Shown one piece after another: positions 1-8,853 of a stretch of 64,000 nt of DNA. The stretch comes from Bradyrhizobium sp. LTSP849 (lineage in GTDB: Bacteria; Pseudomonadota; Alphaproteobacteria; Rhizobiales; Xanthobacteraceae), in assembly GCF_000938255.1 (NCBI RefSeq), contig NZ_JYMR01000050.1:1-64000 (forward strand), in the 5' to 3' direction. The position numbers and the translations under genes are program-made. Position 1 is the first letter of the stretch; the number at the start of each line of letters is the position of its first letter. The notes beneath the pieces are model-generated. The model was not told the DNA's origin and did not search any database. It worked only from the letters and a program-made list of their open reading frames with translations.

Positions 1-560
1 ATTTTATAGCCGAACACGCTCTTTTTGCCTTTCCGGCCCCAGCGAGCATCGCGATCCGCAGATGGTTTGGGTGGCGTATCCTCGCCATCCTTGCGTGCCT
101 TGCGGGGCGGAGTGGCTCGTGCCGCGATTAACGAGGCGTCGACCAGCGTTCCCTGCTTGAGGATCAGCTTCTTGGCCTCCAACTGCCGATTGATCTCAGT
201 GAAGATCTTCTCGATCAGACCGTCCTTGGCGAGTTCCTGCCGAAACCGCCACAATGTCGTGTGATCCGGGGTCTGATCGTGCAGGCTCAGACCAACAAAG
301 CGGCGGAACGACAACCGGTCTGCAATGGCCGCTTCCAGCGCGGGATCAGACAGATTGTGCCAGATCCCGGCGAGCAAGCAGCGAAGCAAGACTTCCGCCG
401 GATAGCTGCTGTTGCCGGCACCATCGCCGCCCCGCTTGCCAAGCAGCGAGCGCAGCGGCGCCCAATCCACAACAGCCTCCACCTCATCCAGGATGCTGCT
501 TCGCGGTGCCCGAACCAGGCCATCCGCCAAGCTCATCTGACCGACATTGCGCTCAACCAT
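1..560 (-). CDS. IS5-family transposase, N-terminal part (runs off window)
   Basis: An open frame runs leftwards from the ATG at 560 to the window edge without a stop, giving about 186 residues of a DDE transposase. It opens with MVERNVGQMSLADGLV and carries the DUF772-type N-terminal region: a DWAPLRSLLG stretch, LLAGIWHNLSDP, then an FRRFVGLSLHDQTPDHTTLWRFR block that precedes the catalytic core in the IS5 group. A later KKSVFGYK segment leads towards the catalytic part, which is outside the window. The protein would act on the ends of its own element; I could not identify the terminal inverted repeat with confidence. A short hairpin (GAATCA/TGATTC) sits just upstream at 576-591. Whether the copy is intact cannot be judged here. 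Confidence 0.85.
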   Translation of the reverse strand, partial: MVERNVGQMSLADGLVRAPRSSILDEVEAVVDWAPLRSLLGKRGGDGAGNSSYPAEVLLRCLLAGIWHNLSDPALEAAIADRLSFRRFVGLSLHDQTPDHTTLWRFRQELAKDGLIEKIFTEINRQLEAKKLILKQGTLVDASLIAARATPPRKARKDGEDTPPKPSADRDARWGRKGKKSVFGYK

Positions 561-621
561 GGCTCCCCTCGCTAGAATCAGCCATGATTCAAAGAATCAC
601 GTGCAGCCGATTATGCAAAGC

Positions 622-641
622 CCTCACAAGGGGAGAGGGAA
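622..641. repeat. short GC hairpin of the rhizobial intergenic type
   Basis: CCCT and AGGG arms with a short CACA loop sit between the transposase start and the downstream end of the DUF2927 gene. It resembles half of the longer hairpin at 5846-5876. It may end transcription of the DUF2927 gene, but no T-tract is visible. Confidence 0.3.
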
Positions 642-649
642 AGAGGGCG

Positions 650-1465
650 TCACTCCTTCAGATCATTCACCCGCTTCACCCAGGCGCGCACGTCGACGAG
701 CACCTCGGGCAGCACCGACCTCACCTCAAGCACGGTCATCCCCGCTTTGATGCGGGGATCGTAGAGTACATTGAGGATGTATTGGTCGTAGACGTCGAAA
801 TAGCCCATCGAGACATTGTCGTTGAACATGGTCCAGGGCACGCTCGCGGTGTCGTTGATCGGGCCGAGCGATTGCAGCAGCTCCTCATAGGCGCAGTCGA
901 GGAAGGTGAAGTCGCCATTGTCGACGGTGAGGATGACGTCGGAATGCTCGATCTCGAAATTGTCGTTCTTGCGGAAGCCGGACAGGCATTGCGGATCGAG
1001 CGAGGTGCGGATCTCGCGCGCCCTCTCGGCGCCGTAGAAGCTGGTGATGGTGCGGTAGAGATCGCGGTCGCGCACCAGCTTCACCCGCACATTCGCCGCC
1101 TCGCTGGTGTCGGTCATGGCGATGTCGAGATGCTGCACGCGGGTGCCGATGTCGGCCACGACCTTGGCAAGCTGCGTCTTGCGATCGGCGCGGTCGGTCT
1201 CGGCAAATACCCGCACCGGCCCGTCGAATTTGCGGATGCGGTCGACGCGGCCGGCGAGGTGGTATTCAGCGCCGAATGCGGTCTTCAGGAAGCCGTCGAC
1301 AATCTCGGCGTCGGTAAAGCTCTTCTTCTCGGCGCGCTGGCGCGACGCGATCGCGGGCAGTTCGCCTGCCGCGGCCATGGTAGCGGTGTCACCGGCGAAT
1401 GTGAGCGCTGCGAGCGCCAGCAGGGCGAAGCGAAGGCAAAGCGAGGGCGAGTTTAATGCGCTCAT
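650..1465 (-). CDS. DUF2927 exported protein
   Basis: The 271-residue product starts with MSALNSP and a hydrophobic stretch (LRFALLALAALTFAG), then AAAGELPA, so it is probably secreted or periplasmic. The rest matches the DUF2927 family as I know it: a DAEIVDGFLKTAFGAEYH opening, RIRKFDGPVRVF, then paired cysteines in DPQCLSGF and FLDCAYEELLQ and an acidic YDPRIKAGMT segment near the end. DUF2927 has no established activity; a fold related to zinc-dependent peptidases has been suggested for similar proteins but I see no HExxH motif. An upstream in-frame start at 1501 would add 12 residues before the signal peptide and is less likely. It is codirectional with the YkuD gene upstream. Confidence 0.8.
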   Translation of the reverse strand: MSALNSPSLCLRFALLALAALTFAGDTATMAAAGELPAIASRQRAEKKSFTDAEIVDGFLKTAFGAEYHLAGRVDRIRKFDGPVRVFAETDRADRKTQLAKVVADIGTRVQHLDIAMTDTSEAANVRVKLVRDRDLYRTITSFYGAERAREIRTSLDPQCLSGFRKNDNFEIEHSDVILTVDNGDFTFLDCAYEELLQSLGPINDTASVPWTMFNDNVSMGYFDVYDQYILNVLYDPRIKAGMTVLEVRSVLPEVLVDVRAWVKRVNDLKE

Positions 1466-1548
1466 CGTTACGCGACGCTGCCGTATTCGTTGGCTGCGCA
1501 CAAGTCCGCATATTCACGCGCCCTGCGGGTTCCCGCTGTGGCCGAGCG

Positions 1549-2127
1549 CTAGTTGTTCAGCACGACCACGGTGGTGCCGACCCCGACGCGGCCATAGAGA
1601 TCGGTGACGTCGTCATTGGTCATGCGGAAACAGCCCGAGGACACCGCCTGGCCGATCGTCTCCGGCTCGTTGGAGCCGTGGATGCGGTAGAGCGTCGAGC
1701 CCAGATACATCGCGCGCGCGCCGAGCGGGTTTTCAATGCCGCCCTTCATGTGGCGCGGCAGGTCCGGCCGGCGTGCGATCATCTGCGACGGCGGCGTCCA
1801 TTCCGGCCACTCCTTCTTGGCGGTGATCTTGTGCACCCCGCCCCAGCGGAAGCCGTCGCGGCCGACGCCGATGCCGTAGCGCAGCGCCTGGCCGTTCTGG
1901 AGCACCAGATAGAGCCGCCTCTCGGAGGTGTTCACCACGATCGTGCCGGGGGCGTAATTGCCGGAATAGTTCACGGTGGTGCGGGGGATCGGGCTCGAGC
2001 CGCCGCGGAAGAAGTTGGGGCCGCCGCCCATGATGTCGCGCGAGTCGAATTCTTCGGCGCGTGCGCCGCCGGCGGTGGCCGTCAGCAGTGCGATGGCGGC
2101 GATCGGCGCGGCAAAAAACCGGATCAT
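1549..2127 (-). CDS. L,D-transpeptidase (YkuD domain), exported
   Basis: The 192-residue product has a signal peptide (MIRFFAAPIAAIALLTATAGGARA) and a single YkuD catalytic domain. The family active site is visible near the C-terminus: HGSNEPETIGQAVSSGCFRM, with the catalytic Cys in SSGCFRM and the conserved His and Ser/Gly before it. The central IVVNTSERRLYLV strand is also typical. Such enzymes form 3-3 peptidoglycan cross-links or attach proteins to meso-diaminopimelate in the periplasm. GGGGGAAACA precedes the ATG at 2127, which favours this start over one five codons upstream. A conserved catalytic Cys with intact flanks suggests an active enzyme; which of the L,D-transpeptidase reactions it carries out cannot be told. 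Confidence 0.92.
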   Translation of the reverse strand: MIRFFAAPIAAIALLTATAGGARAEEFDSRDIMGGGPNFFRGGSSPIPRTTVNYSGNYAPGTIVVNTSERRLYLVLQNGQALRYGIGVGRDGFRWGGVHKITAKKEWPEWTPPSQMIARRPDLPRHMKGGIENPLGARAMYLGSTLYRIHGSNEPETIGQAVSSGCFRMTNDDVTDLYGRVGVGTTVVVLNN

Positions 2128-2409
2128 TGTTTCCCCCAGCAAAAAAATCGATTCAACGAGAGCCAGAGGCCATATTTGCGGGGTTTCCGCAAGCCACGCC
2201 CCCGTGAGGCAGATCCTTTACGAATAAGCCATCCTTAACGAATGGCGTTACCAAATTCGGAAGCCGCGCCGGTCTGCCGAAAAAACATTATCCAAACCGC
2301 CGCGTCGTCGGGCCGGGCAGGGCAGCAATGCCGCCTATTGCTTTGACGGAGGCGGCGAACAATGATTGATCGGACGGATTATTGGACATTGCCGGTTGGG
2401 AGCTGACGG

Positions 2410-3957
2410 ATGAACGGTGCGGAAAGCCTGGTGCGGACGATGGTCAAGGGTGGGGTCGACGTCTGCTTCTCCAACCCCGGCACCTCCGAGATGCATTTTG
2501 TCGCAGCGCTCGACCGCGTGCCCGGCATGCGCTGCGTGCTCGGCCTGTTTGAAGGCGTCGTGACCGGTGCCGCCGACGGCTATTTCCGCATGAAGGGCAC
2601 GCCGGCCTCGACGCTGCTGCATCTCGGCCCCGGCCTCGCCAACGGCCTTGCCAATCTGCACAACGCCAAGAAGGCGAATTCCGGCATCGTCAACATCGTC
2701 GGCCAGCACGCGGTCTACCACATCGACTACAACGCGCCGCTGACCTCCGACATCGAGGGCCTGGCCCGGCCGATGTCGTCCTGGGTCCGCACCTCGCCGA
2801 ACTCCAAATCGGTCGCCGCCGACGGTGCCGCGGCGATCGCCGCCGCCAAGAGCGCCCCACCGCAGATCGCGACCCTGATCCTGCCTGCCGACACCGCCTG
2901 GAACGAGGCCGACGGCATCGCCGAGGTGCCGGCCGAGCAGCAGCGCGCGAGCTATTCGCCGCAGGCGGTCGAGCAGGCCGCCAGGATTTTGCACGGCGAC
3001 GGCGAGGGCACGCTGCTGCTGATGACCGGCAGCGCGCTGAGCGAAAAGGGCCTGGCGCTGGCCGAGCGCATCGCCGCCAAGACCGGCTGCACAGTCATGG
3101 GCCCGACCTTCCGCCCGAAGATGGCGCGCGGCCGCGGCCGCTTCTCGATCGACCGCATCCACTATGTGATCGAAAACGCGCTGCCGATGCTGGCGAAATT
3201 CCGTCACATCGTGCTGGTCGAGTCCGATGATCCCGTGGCGTTCTTCGCCTATCCGAACAAGCCGAGCATGCTCAAGCCCGACGGCTGCGACGTGCATCGC
3301 ATGACCTCCTGGGGCGAGAATTCGGTCGCAGCGCTGGAAGCGCTTGCCGGCGCCGTGAAGGCGAGCGCGAAGGACGTCAAGCCGCAGGCCTTGGCTGAGC
3401 TGGTCAAGCCGACCGGCGCGCTGACCCATGCCTCGATCGCGCAGGCGATCGCGTACGCGATCCCCGAGAACGCGATCATGGTCGACGAGTCGCTCACCAC
3501 CGGCCGCGCCTTCTTCCCGCCGACGGCGGCCGCCGCCCCGCACGACTGGCTCCAGAACATGGGCGGCTCGATCGGCTTCTCGACGCCGCTCTCGATCGGC
3601 GCCGCGATCGCGTGCCCGGACCGCAAGGTGATCTGCATGGTCGGCGACGGCAGCGCGATGTACACGATCCAGTCGCTGTGGACGCAGGCTAGAGAGAACC
3701 TCAACATCGTCACCATCGTGTTCGCCAACCGCATCTACCAGATCCTGCGTGGCGAGTTCGACAATGTCGGTGCCGGTGAGCCCGGCCAGCGCGCCAACGA
3801 CATGCTGAAGCTCGACCGGCCGACGCTGGATTTCGTGGCGCTGGCAAAGGGCATGGGCGTGCCCGGCCGCGCCGTCACCAACGCGGACGAGTTCAACAAG
3901 GCGCTGGCCGAAGCCGTCGCCGAGCCGGGCCCGCGGCTGATCGAAGTTCAGATGTAA
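2410..3957 (+). CDS. ThDP-dependent acetolactate synthase-like enzyme
   Basis: The 515-residue protein has the three-domain layout of ThDP enzymes. The N-terminal pyrimidine-binding domain holds the activating Glu (LFEGVVTGAADGY, near residue 48). A central domain follows, and the C-terminal pyrophosphate domain has the GDGS...N metal-binding motif (MVGDGSAMYTIQ, then FANRIYQIL). The family includes acetolactate synthase, benzoylformate decarboxylase and oxalyl-CoA decarboxylase. At 515 residues it is shorter than anabolic AHAS large subunits (about 560-600), and no small subunit (ilvH) is adjacent. It is therefore probably a catabolic decarboxylase or carboligase rather than the branched-chain enzyme. 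It stands alone on the plus strand. The substrate cannot be read from the sequence. Confidence 0.85.
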   Translation: MNGAESLVRTMVKGGVDVCFSNPGTSEMHFVAALDRVPGMRCVLGLFEGVVTGAADGYFRMKGTPASTLLHLGPGLANGLANLHNAKKANSGIVNIVGQHAVYHIDYNAPLTSDIEGLARPMSSWVRTSPNSKSVAADGAAAIAAAKSAPPQIATLILPADTAWNEADGIAEVPAEQQRASYSPQAVEQAARILHGDGEGTLLLMTGSALSEKGLALAERIAAKTGCTVMGPTFRPKMARGRGRFSIDRIHYVIENALPMLAKFRHIVLVESDDPVAFFAYPNKPSMLKPDGCDVHRMTSWGENSVAALEALAGAVKASAKDVKPQALAELVKPTGALTHASIAQAIAYAIPENAIMVDESLTTGRAFFPPTAAAAPHDWLQNMGGSIGFSTPLSIGAAIACPDRKVICMVGDGSAMYTIQSLWTQARENLNIVTIVFANRIYQILRGEFDNVGAGEPGQRANDMLKLDRPTLDFVALAKGMGVPGRAVTNADEFNKALAEAVAEPGPRLIEVQM

Positions 3958-3997
3958 GGGCGCTTACGACACGGAGCGCCAAAGGCCCGGAGGCACG

Positions 3998-4516
3998 ATG
4001 CAGACCGAGCTGAACAAGGTGATTGCGGCGCTCCGGGAGTTTTACGCGCACGAAGGGTTCCTGTTCGAGAAAGACATCGGCGAGCGTGCCATCACGCACC
4101 GCTTCGCCGTCTATCTCGAGCGGCAGTTCTCCGGCTGGGCCGTCGATTGCAATTACGACCGGCTCGGCGAGCGTACGCTGCATCTGCCGCACGGCACGAT
4201 CATCTCGACCGACGATCATCTCGGCAAGTCGATCTATCCCGACGTCGTCGTGCATCAGCGCGAGATCCCGAACAATCTGCTCACCGTCGAGATCCGCAAG
4301 GCGAGCAATCACACGCCGGTGGAGCATGACCAGCACAAGCTGAAGGCGCTGACCGACCCGCATGTCTGGTTCGCCTATTGGATCGGCGTGCTGCTGGTGC
4401 TCGACAAGCAGCGTGTGACGATGTCCGAGGTCTATGTCGGCGGTGTCGTGGATCAACCAAACTCGCTCTGGTTCGCGACGCGCCTCGCGGAGCTCGGCCT
4501 CGGAGCCGCGCATTAG
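3998..4516 (+). CDS. PD-(D/E)XK nuclease-like hypothetical protein
   Basis: The 172-residue protein begins 40 bp after the ThDP enzyme and may share its transcript. Its centre contains SIYPDVVVHQ followed by NLLTVEIRKAS, which fits the D...E-x-K core of the PD-(D/E)XK fold (PD near residue 85, E-I-R-K near 100). A preceding THRFAVYLERQF helix is common in such proteins. The fold is used by nucleases and by non-nucleolytic proteins, so activity is uncertain. I know related conserved proteins in Bradyrhizobium only as hypothetical. The start at 3998 has GGAGGCACG just upstream. Confidence 0.65.
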   Translation: MQTELNKVIAALREFYAHEGFLFEKDIGERAITHRFAVYLERQFSGWAVDCNYDRLGERTLHLPHGTIISTDDHLGKSIYPDVVVHQREIPNNLLTVEIRKASNHTPVEHDQHKLKALTDPHVWFAYWIGVLLVLDKQRVTMSEVYVGGVVDQPNSLWFATRLAELGLGAAH

Positions 4517-4630
4517 GGCGTGTACTCCCAAACGTCAGATCTCAAGGACAAAGCGGAAGTCGCTCCGCTTGGCCAGCATCGACTGCTTATGACCCGGAAC
4601 GGATGTCACCGAGGCCGGGCCGCCTTGTGC

Positions 4631-5635
4631 TCAATATGGCCGGGCCTCGATGACATTGATTCTACCCGCTGGCACAACGCGCGCCAGCTCGAAGCCAGAC
4701 TTGGCAAGCAGGTCAGAGAACTCGTCACGAGTCCGCTCCCGCCCACCCGGCAAAGCCAACATGTGGAGGTCCATGAATTTTGTCGCCGGTACTTCGTTCG
4801 CTGGCGCGATAATTCGCTCGATGAGAACCAACTTCGCCGTCTCCCGCATCGCACGCCGGCACGCCTTCAAAATGGCGATCGCTTCGTCATCGTCCCAATC
4901 GTGAATCACCACCCGCATCACGTAGGCATCTCCGCCTTCAGGTACCGATTCGAAGAAACTTCCGCCTACCATTCGGCAACGGTCGACGACGCCGTGCGCT
5001 TCCAGAACCGCCTCGGCTCCGGCAATGACCCCTGGCTGATCGAACAACGTGCCTTGCATCCGGGGATGAGCGGTAAGAATGGCTGCCAGCATTAAGCCGC
5101 GTCCGCCACCCACATCCACAACATGATGGAAAGCGGAGAAATCATACGCGCCGATAACGGCTTCAGCGCCGCCGCGCGAAAACTCCGTCATGGCGCGATC
5201 GAAGACCGCGCTCTCCTCCGGACGTTCGGCGCGATAATTCCAAATGTCCTTACCGTTGAGACTTTGAAAGGCATTCTCGCCGGTTCGAATGCTGTACAGC
5301 AGATGGCCCCATGTGCTCCAAACGTAGGGACTTCCGACGCACTCCGCCCACGCGCCGATCGGTGTCGCGGAGTCAGTGCGCAAACAATCTCCCATTGGTG
5401 TCAGCGCAAACCTTCGGTTTTCATCTTCCTCAAAAACGCCCACTGCGGCGAGCGCCCGCAGCAGTCGGTAGAGAGCGCCTGCATGGCTTTTCGTTAAGGG
5501 CGCCAATTCCTCTGCCGAACGAGAGCCGCCTTTCAGATGGTCTGCGATACGAAGAGTTGACGCGACATGAATTGCCTGTGTGACCTGAAAGCCGTTGATC
5601 AGTCCGAGGAGAGTGAGCCAAGGGTTGGATGTCAC
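4631..5635 (-). CDS. SAM-dependent O-methyltransferase, plant-OMT/ASMT-like
   Basis: The 334-residue protein has an N-terminal dimerisation/winged-helix domain (LLGLINGFQVTQAIHVAS, SAEELAPLTKSHAGALYRLLR) and a C-terminal Rossmann domain. Its glycine-rich SAM loop is VVDVGGGRGLMLA, and the class-defining HDWDDDEAIAIL helix follows. This is the architecture of acetylserotonin and hydroxyneurosporene O-methyltransferases, which methylate hydroxyls on small aromatic or isoprenoid substrates. The frame is open 72 codons further upstream, but the GTG at 5635 has GGAGG eight bases before it and matches the usual N-terminus, so I chose it. No biosynthetic neighbours are present, so the substrate is unknown. 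It converges with the PD-(D/E)XK-like gene. Confidence 0.85.
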   Translation of the reverse strand: MTSNPWLTLLGLINGFQVTQAIHVASTLRIADHLKGGSRSAEELAPLTKSHAGALYRLLRALAAVGVFEEDENRRFALTPMGDCLRTDSATPIGAWAECVGSPYVWSTWGHLLYSIRTGENAFQSLNGKDIWNYRAERPEESAVFDRAMTEFSRGGAEAVIGAYDFSAFHHVVDVGGGRGLMLAAILTAHPRMQGTLFDQPGVIAGAEAVLEAHGVVDRCRMVGGSFFESVPEGGDAYVMRVVIHDWDDDEAIAILKACRRAMRETAKLVLIERIIAPANEVPATKFMDLHMLALPGGRERTRDEFSDLLAKSGFELARVVPAGRINVIEARPY

Positions 5636-5845
5636 TGAAGAACCTCCGTGGGAGAGGAAGCTAAGACGCAAATTACTTTGCTCGGCGGATGCCCGTTGAA
5701 CAAGTCTCCTTATGGCCCCAAGGCCGACATGGTGGCATGTCGGCCTCAATGTCGCCTTCTGAGGGCAAACCGGACGCGACGAGTTATCAGGATACGCCCT
5801 AGAGCTGGCTGAGTTTTGGTTGAATCGATGCGCGCTCAGGACGTG

Positions 5846-5876
5846 GTTCACCTTTCCCCATCGGGGAGAGGTGAAC
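5846..5876. repeat. REP-like intergenic hairpin
   Basis: A near-perfect inverted repeat (GTTCACCTTTCCCC / GGGGAGAGGTGAAC) closes a 3-base loop. It lies in the 336-bp gap between the methyltransferase start (5635) and the end of the peroxidase gene (5972). Hairpins with TTCACCTCTCCCC arms are scattered between genes in Bradyrhizobium. It could stabilise or terminate the peroxidase transcript, which comes from the right. The rest of the gap holds the likely methyltransferase promoter region and no gene that I can see. Confidence 0.6.
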
Positions 5877-5971
5877 TACGGACAGCCTGCGAACCTATTT
5901 TCATCACGCTTTTAGCGGCAAAGGCCGCCCGCGTGACGCGAGCAGCCCTTGCATCATCGATCCTCACCAGC

Positions 5972-7513
5972 TTAATGCAAGGGATCGCCCTGGCCCAGCG
6001 CATAGGCAACAAGATCCTTCAGCTGGAAATTGCTGCCGGTCACCGGCGCCCAATTGGGATCGAGTGACAGCATGGACGAACTGTCGCCGAACATCATGCC
6101 GAGGAAGACTTCGGCGACGATGCGTCCACCGACCGGGCCGAGCTGCGGCGTATTGATGCCGCTCGCCGGCGCACCGGTAGCCGGGATCGTGACGGCGGTC
6201 TGGAACTGACGCGCCTCGGCGAGGATGTAGGTCCAGAGCGGGCAGTTGCCGGCGAAGGCGCCATTCGCGATCGACGCGATCGGAACTTGCGGATCGCCTG
6301 CTTCGGGAGAGTCGACGGCCCTGCCGATGGTGATCTGCTCGTCGGTCAGTGGCGTCAGGTGCATCGCCCTGGCGACAGCCTGGCCCGAGGGCAGGCCAAG
6401 CCGCCAGCTGCGTTCGAGATTGCGAAGCGCCAGCGATGCCGGATTGGAGGCGACCTCCGGCGGCAGCTTGCGCAGCGGATCGACCAGCGACGTATCGATG
6501 CGATAGGCGAACTGAAGCCGCCGCTTGTTGTCGGGATTGGTGGTGTCGTCCTCGACGCCGTAAGGGCGCGTGTCGATGTCGATGAAGCGACCCCAGTCGA
6601 TGGCGCGTCCCGGACCCATGGAGCGGAAGCCGGTCAGAGCGTTGTTGTCGGGGTTGTTGGGATCGGGGAAGATCTGGAGCAGCATGTTGTCGGCGTCGTT
6701 CAGCCGATAGCCGGGACGGATCATCGAATGTCCGAGCCGATAGGCCGCGACGGAGAATTCGACCGGCATGAACGGAAAATTCTTCCAGTGGTAGTAAGCC
6801 AGCCTGCTGCGATCGTAGCGGCCCGCGGTCATGAGATCATCCAGCACGCTGGCATGGACGATGCGCGGCAGGAAGTCGTTCAGCACGACATACTGGTAGT
6901 GAAAGCGGACACGCTGTTGCACGTCCTGGAAGGAGAGGCCGTCATTGTCGTCGATCATGCGGTTGTGGAAGCGCTGCATGAGCCCCTGCAACTGCGAGAC
7001 GATGCTGTTCTCGTCGTTGCGGGGATCGCCGATCAGCGCGCGGCCCTTGAAACGCGGCAAATCGTTGGCGTTGGATACGCCGGCGCCGGTCAAGGTTTCG
7101 CCGAGCAGGAACTTGCCGGCATTGTCGTACATGTAGGGCTGGTCACCCGGACCGCGTCCGTAGAGATTGTCCATATCCAGCGCGGGGGTACGGAAATCGA
7201 CGAGCCCGTCAGGGTCCTGCTGCTTGGTCAGCAAGCTCACGGGATCGAAGGTGATGTCGTGATCGATGAACTGACCGAAATAGGTGTAGAGCGCGGGAAT
7301 CCCGCTCTCTTCGGCATCGGGGCTGTCCTTGGGCGGGTCGAAATCGCCGACCATCTTGTCGGCCAGCGCCGAGAGGTTGGCGACGTTGTCGGCGTCATTG
7401 GGACCGAATTTCGCCGGCGTCAGATTGCGGAACATGCGGCCGAAGCGGCCCTGCGATAGCGACGAACGGGTGGCGTTCAGACCGCGCGGAGTAATAGCGT
7501 GACGGCTGCTCAT
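5972..7513 (-). CDS. Peroxidase of the animal haem peroxidase superfamily
   Basis: The 513-residue protein carries the distal-haem signature (ALYTYFGQFIDHDITFDP, near residue 95). The proximal histidine region is YRLGHSMIRPGYRL. It also has LYGRGPGDQPYMYD and the LMQRFHNRMIDD helix typical of bacterial members. Enzymes of this superfamily use H2O2 to oxidise halides or phenolic substrates and can bind haem covalently. No signal peptide is visible, so the location is cytosolic or uses non-classical export. The ATG at 7513 follows AAGGAGG at ideal spacing; the in-frame TTG one codon earlier is less likely. It is a single-gene unit. Physiological substrate and role (oxidant defence, biofilm, or polymer oxidation) are open. 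Confidence 0.9.
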   Translation of the reverse strand: MSSRHAITPRGLNATRSSLSQGRFGRMFRNLTPAKFGPNDADNVANLSALADKMVGDFDPPKDSPDAEESGIPALYTYFGQFIDHDITFDPVSLLTKQQDPDGLVDFRTPALDMDNLYGRGPGDQPYMYDNAGKFLLGETLTGAGVSNANDLPRFKGRALIGDPRNDENSIVSQLQGLMQRFHNRMIDDNDGLSFQDVQQRVRFHYQYVVLNDFLPRIVHASVLDDLMTAGRYDRSRLAYYHWKNFPFMPVEFSVAAYRLGHSMIRPGYRLNDADNMLLQIFPDPNNPDNNALTGFRSMGPGRAIDWGRFIDIDTRPYGVEDDTTNPDNKRRLQFAYRIDTSLVDPLRKLPPEVASNPASLALRNLERSWRLGLPSGQAVARAMHLTPLTDEQITIGRAVDSPEAGDPQVPIASIANGAFAGNCPLWTYILAEARQFQTAVTIPATGAPASGINTPQLGPVGGRIVAEVFLGMMFGDSSSMLSLDPNWAPVTGSNFQLKDLVAYALGQGDPLH

Positions 7514-7845
7514 CAATAACCTCCTTGAAAAGTTACGGCGGATAACGACTAAAGCTAAAGTTGTTCGTCATAAAATATGCAGGCGAGGCTAGATCGGGGA
7601 ATTCGGCGTCACAAGCCGCTGCTTCACACATCGCGCGACATCGATGCGGTTCCATGAGCAAGCGTTGCGACCAAGCTGCGGATGCGCTTCGCAAATTTTT
7701 CTCGCGTCGATGCCGAATAACATTCTCGTCATCGACGACAGCGAGTGGAAGCAATGTCAGCTTCGCCGACCTAATCGGCGAAGCGATTGTCGTGGCGAAA
7801 ATCGTATTCGCGTAAAAATTGTAGCGGCGTGTGCACGCCCTCGTA
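7514..7845. other. Intergenic stretch with no gene found
   Basis: This 332-bp stretch lies upstream of the peroxidase and downstream of the DUF3551 gene. Only short frames without family resemblance occur. It presumably holds the peroxidase promoter; I could not pick a convincing -35/-10 pair. Confidence 0.4.
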
Positions 7846-8082
7846 TCATCGATAGTCGCGCCGTTGCGAGAACGCGTAGCTCGGATTGATGCCGCAATGG
7901 GCCGACGTGCCGGAGGCCGCGGCGAGGCATTGCTGATAGTTCGCGAACTGGCAATTGCCGGGATAGCCCCAGCTGCGGCCTTGCAGGCAGTATCTGTCGT
8001 TTCCGGCGTCGGCCTGGGCCGCAGGGAAGGTCGCGGCGATCAGCGCTGCGAGTGACGCGAGAGTGAGGATGGTGCGACGCAT
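7846..8082 (-). CDS. DUF3551 small exported protein
   Basis: The 78-residue product has a clear signal peptide (MRRTILTLASLAALIAATFPAAQA) and a short mature part with paired cysteines: DRYCLQG, GNCQFANYQQCLAAASG, and a final HCGINPSYAF. This CLQG...GNCQFANYQQC pattern is the hallmark of DUF3551, a family very abundant in Bradyrhizobium and relatives with no known function. The four cysteines probably form two disulfides in the periplasm. The gene stands alone; AGGGAGACTGAC precedes the ATG. Confidence 0.9.
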   Translation of the reverse strand: MRRTILTLASLAALIAATFPAAQADAGNDRYCLQGRSWGYPGNCQFANYQQCLAAASGTSAHCGINPSYAFSQRRDYR

Positions 8083-8361
8083 GTCAGTCTCCCTTCGAGA
8101 ACGGTTGCGAGAACGCGTGGACGGGGAACATCAGCCGGGCCTCCCGTGTTCCGGGGACTCGCCCGACACTTTGTCGTACCCGTCCTTGTCTCTGCAGCGC
8201 GTGCTGCGTTCGACATGCGCTATGATGATGCAAGCCGCTGTGGGTTATGTGATCTCGACCACAGTTCGAAACCGGGTTCCGGTATCTTGAGTACACTTGC
8301 ACGCGCCGATCCCGCGGGACTACGCTTCCGTCATTGAAGATCAGGCATTTTGGAGGTTCTG

Positions 8362-8727
8362 ATGCAAAAATCATATTTGCTGGCTGCGACTGCAACGCTG
8401 GCGCTCATCATGCAAACACCGCTTGCGCTGGCGCAGAGCGCGCCGGCTGCGGGCGACACTCCGCCGGCAGCCGCGACCACCGCACCGCTTCCGCCGGCCG
8501 CGACCTCCACGCCGGCCGCGACGACAACGCCGAGCGCGGCCACCGACACACCAAGCCCGGCGACCGGCCCAAAGAAGAGCGCCGAAAAGAAGCCAGTGAA
8601 GAAGCTGCCGAAGAGGATGACGCAGCAGGAGCTCGATCATTCGATCGATAGCGGCACCGTTCCGGCACGCTATCGCAACTCGGTGCCGAAGGAGTACCAG
8701 CAATACGTTCCGTTCGAGAAGCAGTGA
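8362..8727 (+). CDS. Exported Ala/Pro/Thr-rich protein
   Basis: The 121-residue product starts with a signal peptide (MQKSYLLAATATLALIMQ...ALAQ). A low-complexity Ala/Pro/Thr segment of about 45 residues follows, then a Lys-rich linker (KKSAEKKPVKKLPK) and a conserved-looking tail, TQQELDHSIDSGTVPARYRN. The ATG at 8362 follows GGAGG; an in-frame ATG four codons earlier has no ribosome site. The low-complexity part suggests a surface or cell-wall-spanning linker. I do not recognise a named family. Confidence 0.75.
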   Translation: MQKSYLLAATATLALIMQTPLALAQSAPAAGDTPPAAATTAPLPPAATSTPAATTTPSAATDTPSPATGPKKSAEKKPVKKLPKRMTQQELDHSIDSGTVPARYRNSVPKEYQQYVPFEKQ

Positions 8728-8853
8728 CGGATCGCGGCGCGACGCGATTTTCGCGTTGCGCCGCGCGAGGGGAGCAAGCTCGACGCTGATTGGCGTGCCC
8801 TGTGGCGGTCTGCTGTAACGGTGCTAGAGTAGGCCAAAGCCCCGGGGGACGTG

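Noticed and set aside
254..1456. A 400-codon plus-strand frame opposite the transposase and DUF2927 gene
   Set aside because: It is antisense to two genes with clear family motifs and shows only the His/Val/Asp-rich composition of a shadow frame.
6287..7459. A 390-codon plus-strand frame
   Set aside because: It lies opposite the haem peroxidase, whose motifs are unmistakable; the frame has no ribosome site or family resemblance.
7862..8118. 15-bp repeat GTTGCGAGAACGCGT at 7862 and 8104
   Set aside because: Only two copies, one inside a coding region; probably chance in GC-rich DNA.
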